Both the position numbers and the translations under genes were made by a program. Positions 16,570 through 24,542 of a stretch of 64,000 nucleotides of DNA are shown piece after piece (positions within the stretch are counted from its first letter, which is position 1; every line of letters starts with the position of its first letter). The notes beneath the pieces are model-generated. The model was not told where the DNA came from. It made no database searches and saw only the letters and a list, made by a program, of their open reading frames with translations. The DNA comes from Oscillospiraceae bacterium (GTDB lineage Bacteria; Bacillota; Clostridia; Oscillospirales; Oscillospiraceae), in NCBI GenBank assembly GCA_022846095.1, contig AP025583.1, forward strand, positions 2,976,001 through 3,040,000. Direction: 5' to 3'.

Positions 16570-17598
16570 ATGAAACGCAAATCCAAGGTACAGGGCGCGT
16601 CCGCCGCGCCCAAGCCCACGGGGGCCCAGCGGCGGAACATGCTGCTGCTGGTGCTGGGGTGCCTGCTGGCCATCACCGCCGTGTGGGCGGTGCGCATCCC
16701 CCGCTCCTACGTGAACATCTTCCTGGACCACTACAAGGGCAGCGACGCGGTGGTGTCCGACATGAAGGGCGTCAAGCGGAGCGACGGCGAGCAGGCCGCC
16801 CTGCTCCCCCTGCAGCAGGCCTTTGACGACTGGAAGCAGACCCACCTGCGGGACGAGGCCCAGGTGACCGCCGCCGACGGGGCGCTGCTGCGGGGCGGGC
16901 TGTACGACGCGGGCGGGGACGTGAGCGTGGTGCTGCTCCACTCCTTTGACGGCAGCAGTACCCGGAGCGACTACCTCTTCGCGCCCTACTACGCGGATCT
17001 GGGCTGCAACGTGCTGCTGCCCGACAGCCGCAACCACGGCGAGAGCGGCGGCGGGGCCGTGACCTACGGCCTGCTGGAGGGGGACGACGTGGCGTGCTGG
17101 GTGCGCTGGCTGACCGAGCGCTACGGCGCGGGCCACCGGGTCATCCTCCACGGGGACACCCTGGGGGCCTCCGCGGCCCTGGCGGGGGCCGCCGTGCTGG
17201 CGCAGGACGGGGCGCTGGCGGACTGCGTGCGCTTCGTGGTGGCGGAGAGCCCGGTCACCAACCTGTACGACAGCGCCGGATACCTGCTGGGCAACCAGTT
17301 CAAGCTGCCCGGCCTGATGCTCCCCATCTGCGACCTCTTCGCCAAAAGCAGCCTGGGCGGCCGATCCATGCGCGACGTGGACCTGGCCGCGCTGACCGCG
17401 GGCGGCACGGCCCCCGCCCTGGTGATCCAGGGCACGGCGGACACCGTCGTCGACCCCGCCGCCGTGCGCGCCTTCTGCGCGGATTACGCCGGGCAGGCCA
17501 CCCTGCTGGAGCTGGACAGCGCCCACGGCATGGCCTACGCCGAACACACCCGGGACTGCCTCGACGCCCTGGACGCCATGCTCGAACAGTATCCGTAG
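16570..17598 (+). CDS. Membrane-anchored alpha/beta hydrolase with Thr at the nucleophile position
   Basis: A 342-residue relative of the hydrolase at 5255-6238: basic N-terminus, one membrane helix (about 20-40) and an external hydrolase domain with LLHSFDGSS, PDSRNHGES, the elbow HGDTLGAS, IQGTADTVVDP and SAHGM. The normal G-x-S-x-G elbow reads G-D-T-L-G, so the nucleophile would be threonine or the protein is inactive. The ATG at 16570 is chosen because AAGGAGG lies 9 bp before it; the GTG at 16561 is too close. It is cotranscribed with the PrsA-like gene. Confidence 0.82.
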   Translation: MKRKSKVQGASAAPKPTGAQRRNMLLLVLGCLLAITAVWAVRIPRSYVNIFLDHYKGSDAVVSDMKGVKRSDGEQAALLPLQQAFDDWKQTHLRDEAQVTAADGALLRGGLYDAGGDVSVVLLHSFDGSSTRSDYLFAPYYADLGCNVLLPDSRNHGESGGGAVTYGLLEGDDVACWVRWLTERYGAGHRVILHGDTLGASAALAGAAVLAQDGALADCVRFVVAESPVTNLYDSAGYLLGNQFKLPGLMLPICDLFAKSSLGGRSMRDVDLAALTAGGTAPALVIQGTADTVVDPAAVRAFCADYAGQATLLELDSAHGMAYAEHTRDCLDALDAMLEQYP

Positions 17599-17599
17599 C

Positions 17600-17630
17600 A
17601 AACGCCCCCTGCCGCAGGCAGGGGGCGTTT
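17600..17630. terminator. Bidirectional terminator
   Basis: AAACGCCCCCTGCC and its complement around a three-base loop, between convergent genes. Confidence 0.88.
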
Positions 17631-17651
17631 GCTTTTGGGGGAGGCCCGGCC

Positions 17652-18956
17652 TCAGTCCGCGGGGAGCCGTCCCTCCTTATAGGCGTGGTATTTAAGGCTG
17701 GAGAGGGCCAGGTACAATCGGAAGAGCAGATCCCCGTCCCCCCAGTCGATGTCCGTCAGCTCGCCGATGCGCCGTATGCGGTAGTCCAGGGTGTTGCGGT
17801 GGATGAACAGCCGCTTGGCGGCCTCCGCCGGGCGCTGGGCGCAGCGCAGGTAGGTGTACAGCGTCTCGGTGTACATAGTGCCGTTCTTCCCGTCGTGCCC
17901 GGCCAGGGCCTCCACCGCGGGCTGGCTGGGGGCGATGCCCTCCCGTGAGAGCAGATCCACCAGGGAGAAGACCTCCATGGTGTCGTAGGAGAGCAGGTGG
18001 TTGGCCTCCTGCACGCAGAAGCGCAGATCCAGGATCTTTTCCGTCTGCAAAAAGTGGTGGTGCAGCTCGCCCAGGCGCTGGAAGAGGCGGCTGCGCACCC
18101 CCCAGATCCCATTGGCGGAGAGGATGCCCTCCAGCGCCTCCCACAGCGGGGCCAAGGCGCGCTCGTCCTCCGAGGCGTGGGAGATGAGCACAATCAGCGT
18201 CTCGTCCCGGATGACCGAATAGCCCCTGGCCGCGTTTTCCAGGGTGTTCTGGATGGAGGAGATGGAGAAATGGCTGGGGTGGAAGTTTTTCAAATCCACC
18301 AGCAGCAGGGAGAAGCAGCCCTCCGCCGCCTGGCCCACCAGATCCGCCCGGAAGCGGATCAGGGCCTCGTCGGTGAGATCGCCGTTCACCAGCTGCAAAA
18401 GCAGGTGCTTGGCCGAGAAGCGGGGCGAGGGCAGCAGGGTGTTGGCCCGGCGCAGCTCGCTGTCCAGCACCTGGCAGAGGGTGCCCAGCAGGGCGTACTG
18501 TTCCGGGCCGAAGGCGCGCCCCTCCTCCGCGATGACCAGGTGGGCCGCCCCGTCGTGGCTGGGCTTGTCCCGGTTGGCGCTGTCCCCCTGGAAGGGGATG
18601 TCGATGATGAGGTACGCCCGGCCGGCGTGCTCGTCCTCCACATGGCAGCCCATGAAGCCGCCCCCCAGCGGCACGCTGTTCTCCTCGAACCGGGAGTGGT
18701 CGGCGCTGTAGTAGGGGGCGTAGCCCGCGCTGATGAAGTCCTCCCAGGTGCCGCCCCGCAGCTCCCGCTCCCCCGTCCAGGCCAGGATGTTCAGGATGGA
18801 GTCCCCCAGCAGCATGGGGCGGCCCACGGCCCGGGTGCCCGCCTGCAAAATTGCCTCAAAGCTCCCCCGCAGGGAGGAGCGCAATATGGCCTCCCGCTTC
18901 TCCGACGCCTCCAGCGCCCGCAAAAGCTCCTCCGGATTGCGCGTCCGCTCCGGCAT
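17652..18956 (-). CDS. PucR-type transcriptional regulator
   Basis: A 434-residue regulator of the PucR/CdaR type. Residues 1-200 form a GAF-like sensory region, the middle a GGDEF-like domain as in PucR proteins, and the C-terminus carries the PucR helix-turn-helix: AAKRLFIHRNTLDYRIRRIG then LYLALSSLKY. The ATG at 18956 has GGAAGGGG at good spacing; the alternative GTG at 18983 would sit on the transcription start. It is divergent from module 2, whose promoter shares a 70-bp element with the permease promoter, so it is the natural candidate to act there. Members often sense purine-pathway, amino acid or aromatic compounds. Confidence 0.85.
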   Translation of the reverse strand: MPERTRNPEELLRALEASEKREAILRSSLRGSFEAILQAGTRAVGRPMLLGDSILNILAWTGERELRGGTWEDFISAGYAPYYSADHSRFEENSVPLGGGFMGCHVEDEHAGRAYLIIDIPFQGDSANRDKPSHDGAAHLVIAEEGRAFGPEQYALLGTLCQVLDSELRRANTLLPSPRFSAKHLLLQLVNGDLTDEALIRFRADLVGQAAEGCFSLLLVDLKNFHPSHFSISSIQNTLENAARGYSVIRDETLIVLISHASEDERALAPLWEALEGILSANGIWGVRSRLFQRLGELHHHFLQTEKILDLRFCVQEANHLLSYDTMEVFSLVDLLSREGIAPSQPAVEALAGHDGKNGTMYTETLYTYLRCAQRPAEAAKRLFIHRNTLDYRIRRIGELTDIDWGDGDLLFRLYLALSSLKYHAYKEGRLPAD

Positions 18957-18989
18957 CGCGCCCACCCCTTCCTGTTTTTTCACGAATCA

Positions 18990-19019
18990 AGTATAATCTT
19001 TTCCCACATATCCTGTCAA
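18990..19019 (-). promoter_or_regulatory. Promoter of the PucR-type regulator
   Basis: On the minus strand TTGACA and TATACT with an 18-bp spacer, ending 34 bp before the chosen start. It lies back to back with the module 2 promoter. Confidence 0.7.
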
Positions 19020-19052
19020 TCTCTTTATATATCAATAAAAATGCATTGTTAA

Positions 19053-19122
19053 AATTTCATAAGTCAGGCCCCGCTTTTGAGAATAGCGGACAGTGCTTTC
19101 CCCGTTGGGGCATGGTATGATC
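19053..19122 (+). promoter_or_regulatory. Module 2 promoter, shared element with the permease
   Basis: Ungapped match to 13801-13870: AATTTCATAA at the left, CGGACAGTGCTTT in the middle, TGGTATGAT (extended -10) at the right. In this copy CCCC-GTT-GGGG lies between the -35 region and the -10. About 43 bp separate the -10 from the start codon at 19165. Confidence 0.7.
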
Positions 19123-19164
19123 AGTACAATTCCCGAAAACGCTCATAGGAAAAGAGGAATGGCT

Positions 19165-21105
19165 ATGCAGGCTTATCCGACGCTCTTCCGCCCCCTGCGC
19201 CTGGGGGGGCTCACCCTGAAAAACCGCATTCTCTCGGCCCCCACCTCCCTGGCGGAGCTGGGGCCGGGCGAGCACTACTCCGACGCCAACCTGGCCTACT
19301 ACCGCCTGAAGGCCGCGGGGGGCGCGGCCCTGGTGACGGTGGGGGACGTGATCGTGGATCTGGACACGGGCCGCTCCCACCCCCAGCAGATGGGGATCAA
19401 CGACCCCGGCGCCCTGCCCGGGCTGGTGGCCATGGCGGAGGCCATCCACGCCGGGGGTGCGGCGGCCTCCATCGAGCTGGACCACGGCGGCGCCCTCTGC
19501 GCCCCGGAGTTCCTGGGCGGCAAAAACGCGATTGGCCCCTCCGGCTATGTGGACGCCTGGGGCGACACGGTGGAGGAGATGGACGAGGCGCAGATCCACG
19601 CGGTGGCGGACGCCTTCGCCAGGGGCGCGAAAACCGCCAGGGACTGCGGCTTCGACATGGTGATGATCCACGCCGGGCACGGGTGGCTGATCCACCAGTT
19701 CCTCTCCCCCCTCACCAACCGCCGCGCCGACCGCTGGGGGGGCAGCCTGGAAAACCGGCTGCGCTTCCTCCTGCTGGTGGTGGACGCGGTGCGTGCCGCA
19801 GTGGGGCCCGGCTTCCCCATCGACGTGCGCATCTCCGGCTCCGAGCGCACCGAGGGGGGCTACGGCCTGGAGACCGGGATCGAGATCGCCAGGGCGCTGG
19901 ACGGCAGGGTGGAGCTGATCCACGTCTCCGCCGGCACCCAGCTGGACGAGTACTCCGCCGTGCTCATGCACCCCGGCGTGTTCCAGAAGCACGGGGAGAA
20001 CGCCGCCCTGGCCGCCGAGATTAAAAAGCACGTCAAAACCCCGGTGTGCACGGTGGGGGCCTTCTCCGAGCCGGACAAAATGGAGGCCTTTTTGGCCGAA
20101 AGCGGCGTGGACTGCGTGGCCCTGGGCCGGGCCCTGCTGGCCGACCCCTTCCTGCCCAGGAAGCTGCTCCACGGCCAGCCCGGGGCGGTCACCCCCTGCC
20201 TGCGCTGCGGCGAGTGCCAGAGCGGCATGATGAAGAACCGGGTGCTCCACTGCGCGGTGAACCCCGTCATCGGCCGGGAGCGGGAGTTCTTTTGCCCCGT
20301 GCCCGTGCGGCAGCGCCGCCGCGTGCTCATTGCGGGGGGCGGCCCCGCCGGGATGCAGGCGGCCCTCTCCGCGTGGGAGCGGGGCCACCAGGTCACGCTG
20401 GCGGAGCGCTCCGGGCGCCTGGGGGGCCTGGACTACGCGGACGGCGCCGACTTCAAGGCCAACCTGGCCCGCTACCGGGACATGCAGGCCGCCAAGGTGG
20501 GCGCGCTGCCCATTGACGTGCGCCTGAATCAGACCGTGGACCGGGCCCTGGTGGACGAGGTGCGCCCCGACGCGCTCATTATCGCCGTGGGCGCGGAGCC
20601 CTGGGCCCTGCCCGTGCCCGGCGCGGACGGCCCCAACGTGGTCTTTGGCGCGGCGCTCCGCCCCGGCGACCCGGTGGGCAGGCGGGTGGTGATTATCGGC
20701 GGGGGCCTGATCGGCTGCGAGGAGGCCGTCCGGCTGGCCCGGGAGGGCCATGAGGTGGCGGTGCTGGAGCTCCGGGAGGCGCTGGCCCCCGACTGCGGGC
20801 GGATGCACCGCATCAACCTGCTCCACCAGATGGACGTGCTGCCCAACCTGACCCCCGCCGCCGGGCACCGCTGTCTGCGCATCGGCCCGGAGGGGGTCAC
20901 CGCCGCCGCTCCGGACGGGCGGGAGGTGTTTTTCCCGGCGGACACGGTGGTCATGTGCGCGGGGATGCGCCCGCGGCACAGCGAGGTGGAGCGGCTGCGG
21001 GCGCTGGTGCCCGAGTGCTACGTGGTGGGGGACGCGCAGCGCGCCCGCCAGGTGGGCCAGGCCACCCGGGACGCCTACGACGCGGTGCTGACGCTGGGCC
21101 TGTAG
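19165..21105 (+). CDS. Old-yellow-enzyme-type NADH:flavin/Fe-S enoate reductase, module 2
   Basis: A 646-residue paralogue of 6286-8235 with the same architecture: FMN TIM barrel (1-343) with HAGHGWLIHQFLS near 169-181 and WGGSLENR, Cys345, 348, 351 and 363 for the 4Fe-4S cluster, FAD site IAGGGPAGM and NAD(P)H site IIGGGLIGC. Sequences differ enough to expect a different substrate or step. The ATG at 19165 follows GAGG by 7 bp; the ATG two codons earlier is too close, and earlier starts overlap the promoter. It is first in module 2, with the SnoaL-like genes after it, whereas in module 1 the reductase is last. Confidence 0.9.
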   Translation: MQAYPTLFRPLRLGGLTLKNRILSAPTSLAELGPGEHYSDANLAYYRLKAAGGAALVTVGDVIVDLDTGRSHPQQMGINDPGALPGLVAMAEAIHAGGAAASIELDHGGALCAPEFLGGKNAIGPSGYVDAWGDTVEEMDEAQIHAVADAFARGAKTARDCGFDMVMIHAGHGWLIHQFLSPLTNRRADRWGGSLENRLRFLLLVVDAVRAAVGPGFPIDVRISGSERTEGGYGLETGIEIARALDGRVELIHVSAGTQLDEYSAVLMHPGVFQKHGENAALAAEIKKHVKTPVCTVGAFSEPDKMEAFLAESGVDCVALGRALLADPFLPRKLLHGQPGAVTPCLRCGECQSGMMKNRVLHCAVNPVIGREREFFCPVPVRQRRRVLIAGGGPAGMQAALSAWERGHQVTLAERSGRLGGLDYADGADFKANLARYRDMQAAKVGALPIDVRLNQTVDRALVDEVRPDALIIAVGAEPWALPVPGADGPNVVFGAALRPGDPVGRRVVIIGGGLIGCEEAVRLAREGHEVAVLELREALAPDCGRMHRINLLHQMDVLPNLTPAAGHRCLRIGPEGVTAAAPDGREVFFPADTVVMCAGMRPRHSEVERLRALVPECYVVGDAQRARQVGQATRDAYDAVLTLGL

Positions 21106-21136
21106 CCGGCGGCCGCCATTGGAAAGGAGAGACTTT

Positions 21137-21859
21137 ATGTTTACATCGGAACAGCTGGTCCAGCGCTGGGAGGACCAGCGGGCCATCAAGAACCTGATGG
21201 GCAAGTACGCCAACTGCGTGATTCTGAACCGGGAGCAGGAGATCTTCGGCCGCTTCTGGGCCGGGGCGCGGGAGGACCTGTGCCTGGGCTTCAACGACGG
21301 CTACTACCAGGGCCCCGGGGCGGTGGCGGGCTACTACGCCGCCTGCCGGGACAGGAACGCGCTGGTGGCCTCCCTGCTGCAAAAGCGCTTCCCCGAGGTG
21401 CTGGGCGGGCTCAGCGCGGAGGAGATCTACGGCGTGGGCCCCTTCAAGGTGAAGCCCATGGCCTGCCCCATCATCGAGGTCGCCGCCGACGGGGCGACGG
21501 CCAAGGGCCTCTGGTCCTGCCAGGGGGCCTACAACGACGTGGAGGCCTGCGGCCCCGTGGCCCACTGGACCTGGGGCTACTTCGCGGCGGACTTCGTCCG
21601 GGAGGGCGGCGTGTGGAAGATCTGGCACCTGCTTTACGTCAACGACGTGGACTGCATCTGCGGCCAGAGCTGGGGCAGGCCCCAAACGCCCTACCCCGCC
21701 CTGCCCGAGTTCGCCCCCCTGGCGGACTTCCGCTACCCGCCCTACACCACGGCGGCCACGGTCCGGGAGCCCTACAGCCCCACCCGCCCCCTGACCCCGG
21801 CCCCGGAGATCCCCGCGCCCTACGCCACCTTCGCCGAGACCTTCAGCTACGGTATTTGA
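21137..21859 (+). CDS. SnoaL-like (NTF2-fold) protein, module 2, first of three
   Basis: A 240-residue SnoaL-like protein. It begins with the conserved helix (AIKNLMGKYANCVILNREQ), has PIIEVAADGATAKGLWSCQG in the core and GGVWKIWHLLYVND at the domain end, then a Pro-rich tail with PEIPAPYATFAETF. The tail closely resembles those of the module 1 proteins. AAAGGAG precedes the ATG at 21137; the frame is open further up but only from a TTG without a site. It starts 31 bp after the reductase stop. Enzymatic role is inferred from family and context. Confidence 0.82.
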   Translation: MFTSEQLVQRWEDQRAIKNLMGKYANCVILNREQEIFGRFWAGAREDLCLGFNDGYYQGPGAVAGYYAACRDRNALVASLLQKRFPEVLGGLSAEEIYGVGPFKVKPMACPIIEVAADGATAKGLWSCQGAYNDVEACGPVAHWTWGYFAADFVREGGVWKIWHLLYVNDVDCICGQSWGRPQTPYPALPEFAPLADFRYPPYTTAATVREPYSPTRPLTPAPEIPAPYATFAETFSYGI

Positions 21860-21876
21860 GAGAGGAGGGAACCTGC

Positions 21877-22662
21877 ATGAGCAAGCATGAATACTCCGAC
21901 GACGAGCTGATCCGCCGCGTCTGGGACGTGGAGGAGATCAAAAAGCTGGTCTACAAGCGGGGCGTCTACATCGCCAACGAGTGGCGGGAAAAGGAGCTGG
22001 ACGAGCTGTGGGTGCGCGGCGCGGACGCGCGGCGCACGGCCTGCTTCGGCCGCAACACCGGCTGGTACGTGGGCATGGAGGCCATCCGCGGCTACTACGT
22101 GGATAAGCACCTGGCCGACCGCCGGGCCCAGCTGGCCGCCATCCGCGCCGCCGGCCCCTCCGCGGCCGATACGCCGGAGTGCCTGAGCCTGGGCTGCCTG
22201 TCCAGCCACCCCGCCTCCACCGGGCTGGTGGAGCTGGCCGGGGACGGCGAGACGGCCAAGGGCATGTTCTACTCCATCGCCCAGGAGACCACCGCCCTGC
22301 CCGGCGGCACCGCCCAGGCCCTGTGGATGCCCGAGAAGCTGGCCTTCGACTTCCGAAAGGAGGACGGCGCGTGGAAGATCTGGCACCTGGTGATCGCCAA
22401 CGACCTGACCGGGGAGGCCGGGGAGGACTACTCCAAGGGCAGCCCCTATATCGACTACGCCACCGACCCCGTGGCCCTGGAGTTCGGCACGCCCACCATC
22501 CCCCGGATCATCCACGACGCCACCTTTAACTGGTGGGACAACTACCCGCCCATGCCCGAGCCCTACGAGCACTTCACCGACGACATCAGCTACGGCCCCG
22601 AGGGCTACAAAGCCCCCGTCCCCCCCACCCTGGGGGCCGGGGAAGGGAGGAATTACGCATGA
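21877..22662 (+). CDS. SnoaL-like (NTF2-fold) protein, module 2, second of three
   Basis: A 261-residue SnoaL-like protein with EEIKKLVYKRGVYIANEWRE at the first helix, LVELAGDGETAKGMFYSIA in the core and DGAWKIWHLVIANDL at the domain end. The tail includes PPMPEPYEHFTDDISYG. The position of the usual Tyr in the GKY motif is changed (KRG), so its active site may differ from its neighbours. An AGAGGAGGG site precedes the ATG, 17 bp after the previous stop. Its stop overlaps the next start (ATGA). Confidence 0.8.
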   Translation: MSKHEYSDDELIRRVWDVEEIKKLVYKRGVYIANEWREKELDELWVRGADARRTACFGRNTGWYVGMEAIRGYYVDKHLADRRAQLAAIRAAGPSAADTPECLSLGCLSSHPASTGLVELAGDGETAKGMFYSIAQETTALPGGTAQALWMPEKLAFDFRKEDGAWKIWHLVIANDLTGEAGEDYSKGSPYIDYATDPVALEFGTPTIPRIIHDATFNWWDNYPPMPEPYEHFTDDISYGPEGYKAPVPPTLGAGEGRNYA

Positions 22663-23402
22663 GCACCCTGAGTCTGCACCAGCGCATCCGCAACGCGGCG
22701 GCCAGCCAGGAGGTGGAAAACGTCAAGGCCCGGCACGCCTACTACCACGGCAGGGCCGACGCCTCCAGCGAGTGGGGCCTCATCTGGTCCCGCAGCGGCG
22801 ACTGCTCCTGGGCCCACGCCTTCGGGCGCATGCGGGGCTTTGACCAGGTCTGGTACGGCTCCGTCACCCAGTACGACAAGATGTCCATGGAGAACTGGCT
22901 GGAGATGGTGGAGCGCTACCCCGAGGTGGGCGGCAAGGACCCCCGCCCCCTGATGGAGGCCTCCGTCCACACCCTGGTCACCGACGTCATCGAGGTGGCG
23001 GAGGACGGCATGAGCGCCCGGGGCTCCTTCATCACCCCCGGCGTCATCCACTCCCGCCTCACCCCCGAGGGGGAGCGGTACTGCAACGTGCTGTGGGAGC
23101 GCTACGGCACCGACTTCGTCTGCGAGGACGGCAAGTGGGTCTACCTCCACGAGCACGTCTGCCCCGACATCCTGGGCAGGCTGGACGGCGTGAACTGGGC
23201 CGCCGACGAGTACGCCCGCATCACCGCGCCGGTGCCGGACGCGCCCCCTCCGGTCACGCTGGGCGCGCCCCCTCCGGTGGCCGACCCCGGCCCCATGCAC
23301 CTGCCCTACTCGGTGCTCAAGCCCCCCCAGAACACGGTGCCCTGGCCCGAGCCCTACGAGACCCTGGATGACGAGAACACCTATACCCCCTTCCAGCGCT
23401 GA
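22659..23402 (+). CDS. SnoaL-like (NTF2-fold) protein, module 2, third of three
   Basis: A 247-residue, more divergent SnoaL-like protein: EVENVKARHAYYHGRADASS in the first helix, VIEVAEDGMSARGSFITPG in the core and EDGKWVYLHEHVCPD at the domain end. The tail is Pro-rich with a duplicated PPPV segment and ends in PWPEPYETLDDE. Its ATG overlaps the upstream stop by four bases. A strong terminator follows directly, so it is the last gene of module 2. Confidence 0.78.
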   Translation: MSTLSLHQRIRNAAASQEVENVKARHAYYHGRADASSEWGLIWSRSGDCSWAHAFGRMRGFDQVWYGSVTQYDKMSMENWLEMVERYPEVGGKDPRPLMEASVHTLVTDVIEVAEDGMSARGSFITPGVIHSRLTPEGERYCNVLWERYGTDFVCEDGKWVYLHEHVCPDILGRLDGVNWAADEYARITAPVPDAPPPVTLGAPPPVADPGPMHLPYSVLKPPQNTVPWPEPYETLDDENTYTPFQR

Positions 23403-23410
23403 CGCGCGGG

Positions 23411-23447
23411 CCGGAGGGGCGGGCCAAAGGCCCGCCCCTCCGGTTTT
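23411..23447 (+). terminator. Terminator of module 2
   Basis: Perfect 15-bp stem (CCGGAGGGGCGGGCC and complement) with loop AAA and a TTTT tail. Confidence 0.9.
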
Positions 23448-23525
23448 GTTTGTGATTGACTACCCACCAGGGCGGCGCTGTGTTATGATAGAATAAAGAA
23501 AGCCATTGGCCTTACGCGGAGAAGG
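23435..23525 (+). repeat. Promoter-containing repeat, copy 1
   Basis: Similar to 24386-24471: both run from a CTCCGGTTTT end through GGGCGGCGC and GTGTTATGATAG to a GTTGGCC/ATTGGCC-like stretch. TATGAT may serve as a -10 for the gene at 23574. Both copies lie before low-GC genes. Confidence 0.5.
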
Positions 23526-23573
23526 CGGACTCGATAAATCGAACGTTGACAGGGTGCTACATGGGAGGACAAT

Positions 23574-24167
23574 ATGAATAAAGATTTGCCCCAATATGAA
23601 GAAAATCTCACCTATGATTTTGAAGAAACAGATCCCCGCTTTTGCGTAGAGTTTTTAACCCCTTGTCCGAAGCTATCCCCCAACTCCCCCGTTTATTTCG
23701 ATGGCTTTTCCTGGAATGAATGTGGATTGGTATTTAAGTACATTGACGGCGACAACTCTAATCCGCGCTCATTTGAATTAAAGGTTGTTTTTCCTTGCAC
23801 GTTTAAGAGTATGCGCGTGTTTGCTATGACGGCACATCAAGAAAACAAGCTGTGGGTTTTGCAAAATCATTCGGCGGCGGCTCATCTGCCGAATCATATA
23901 TTTCATTTTTACCGATGCAGATATTCAAACTATTATAATTGGTGTATGCAGCAAGGTTTCTTTAGGGAGACGGACGGCTTTTATCACTATGTGATTGCGG
24001 CGGTAGATACATGGATTGATGTTTTTTCTGCGGATTATCCAAACGTCTTTTGCCGCTGCTTTGGTCAAAACTTAAGTGACGCTGAGCTTGAGGCAGGACA
24101 TATTTTTGATGCGTTTTACAAAAGCAATCTCAATGAATCGGATAGAACTCCCAGCGTGTCTGATTGA
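23574..24167 (+). CDS. Hypothetical protein, low GC
   Basis: A 197-residue protein I do not recognise. It is rich in aromatic residues and His/Cys (for example HIFHFYRCRYSNYYNW) and has no signal peptide or membrane helix. Its base composition is clearly AT-richer than every neighbour, and it sits between a terminator and a repeat fragment, so it was probably acquired recently. A GGGAGGAC site precedes the ATG. The repeat at 23435-23525 likely supplies its promoter. Confidence 0.6.
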   Translation: MNKDLPQYEENLTYDFEETDPRFCVEFLTPCPKLSPNSPVYFDGFSWNECGLVFKYIDGDNSNPRSFELKVVFPCTFKSMRVFAMTAHQENKLWVLQNHSAAAHLPNHIFHFYRCRYSNYYNWCMQQGFFRETDGFYHYVIAAVDTWIDVFSADYPNVFCRCFGQNLSDAELEAGHIFDAFYKSNLNESDRTPSVSD

Positions 24168-24312
24168 TGAAATGAACCCTTCCGTACCCTGTGTGTCCGC
24201 GAAGCGGGCGGGGGGTCGTTTTTCAAGGAGGCTTCGCCCGAAATCATCCAGGTGTCCCCGGACATCTGGACCCCCCAGCCGCTGCGGCGGCAGCCCCCCC
24301 TCATAGGGGGGC

Positions 24313-24400
24313 CAGAGAGGAAAACACGAGTGCCATGCCTCATACAGCGCTTGGCACTCGTAGGGGCCGATGCCCATATCGGCCCGCCGCTCCGGTTTTT
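24313..24400. repeat. MITE-like element fragment
   Basis: Corresponds to the right-hand interior of 4693-5090, including CTTGGCACTCGTAGGGGCC and the GGGCCGATG/CATCGGCCC hairpin. The terminal repeats are missing. The stretch 24168-24312 before it contains small GC-rich hairpins and no credible gene. Confidence 0.65.
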
Positions 24401-24471
24401 TTGTTGTATCCACCCGGGCGGCGCCGTGTTATGATAGGATGAATAAAACCGTTGGCCCTGGGCGGATAGGG
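24386..24471 (+). repeat. Promoter-containing repeat, copy 2
   Basis: Second copy of the segment at 23435-23525, with GTGTTATGATAGGAT. It lies before the acetyltransferase at 24543 and may hold its promoter. Confidence 0.5.
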
Positions 24472-24542
24472 CAGTCCCAAGCCTCCCCTATGAGGGGTAT
24501 GAGTGTCCAGGGGATACAACCCGGAAAATGTGGAGGAATGAC

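Noticed and set aside
6286-23402. Interpretation as a complete bile acid (bai) operon
   Set aside because: Only the reductase family and the SnoaL fold agree. The bai CoA ligase, CoA transferase, hydroxysteroid dehydrogenases and BaiG transporter are absent, and the SnoaL-like proteins are much longer than BaiE.
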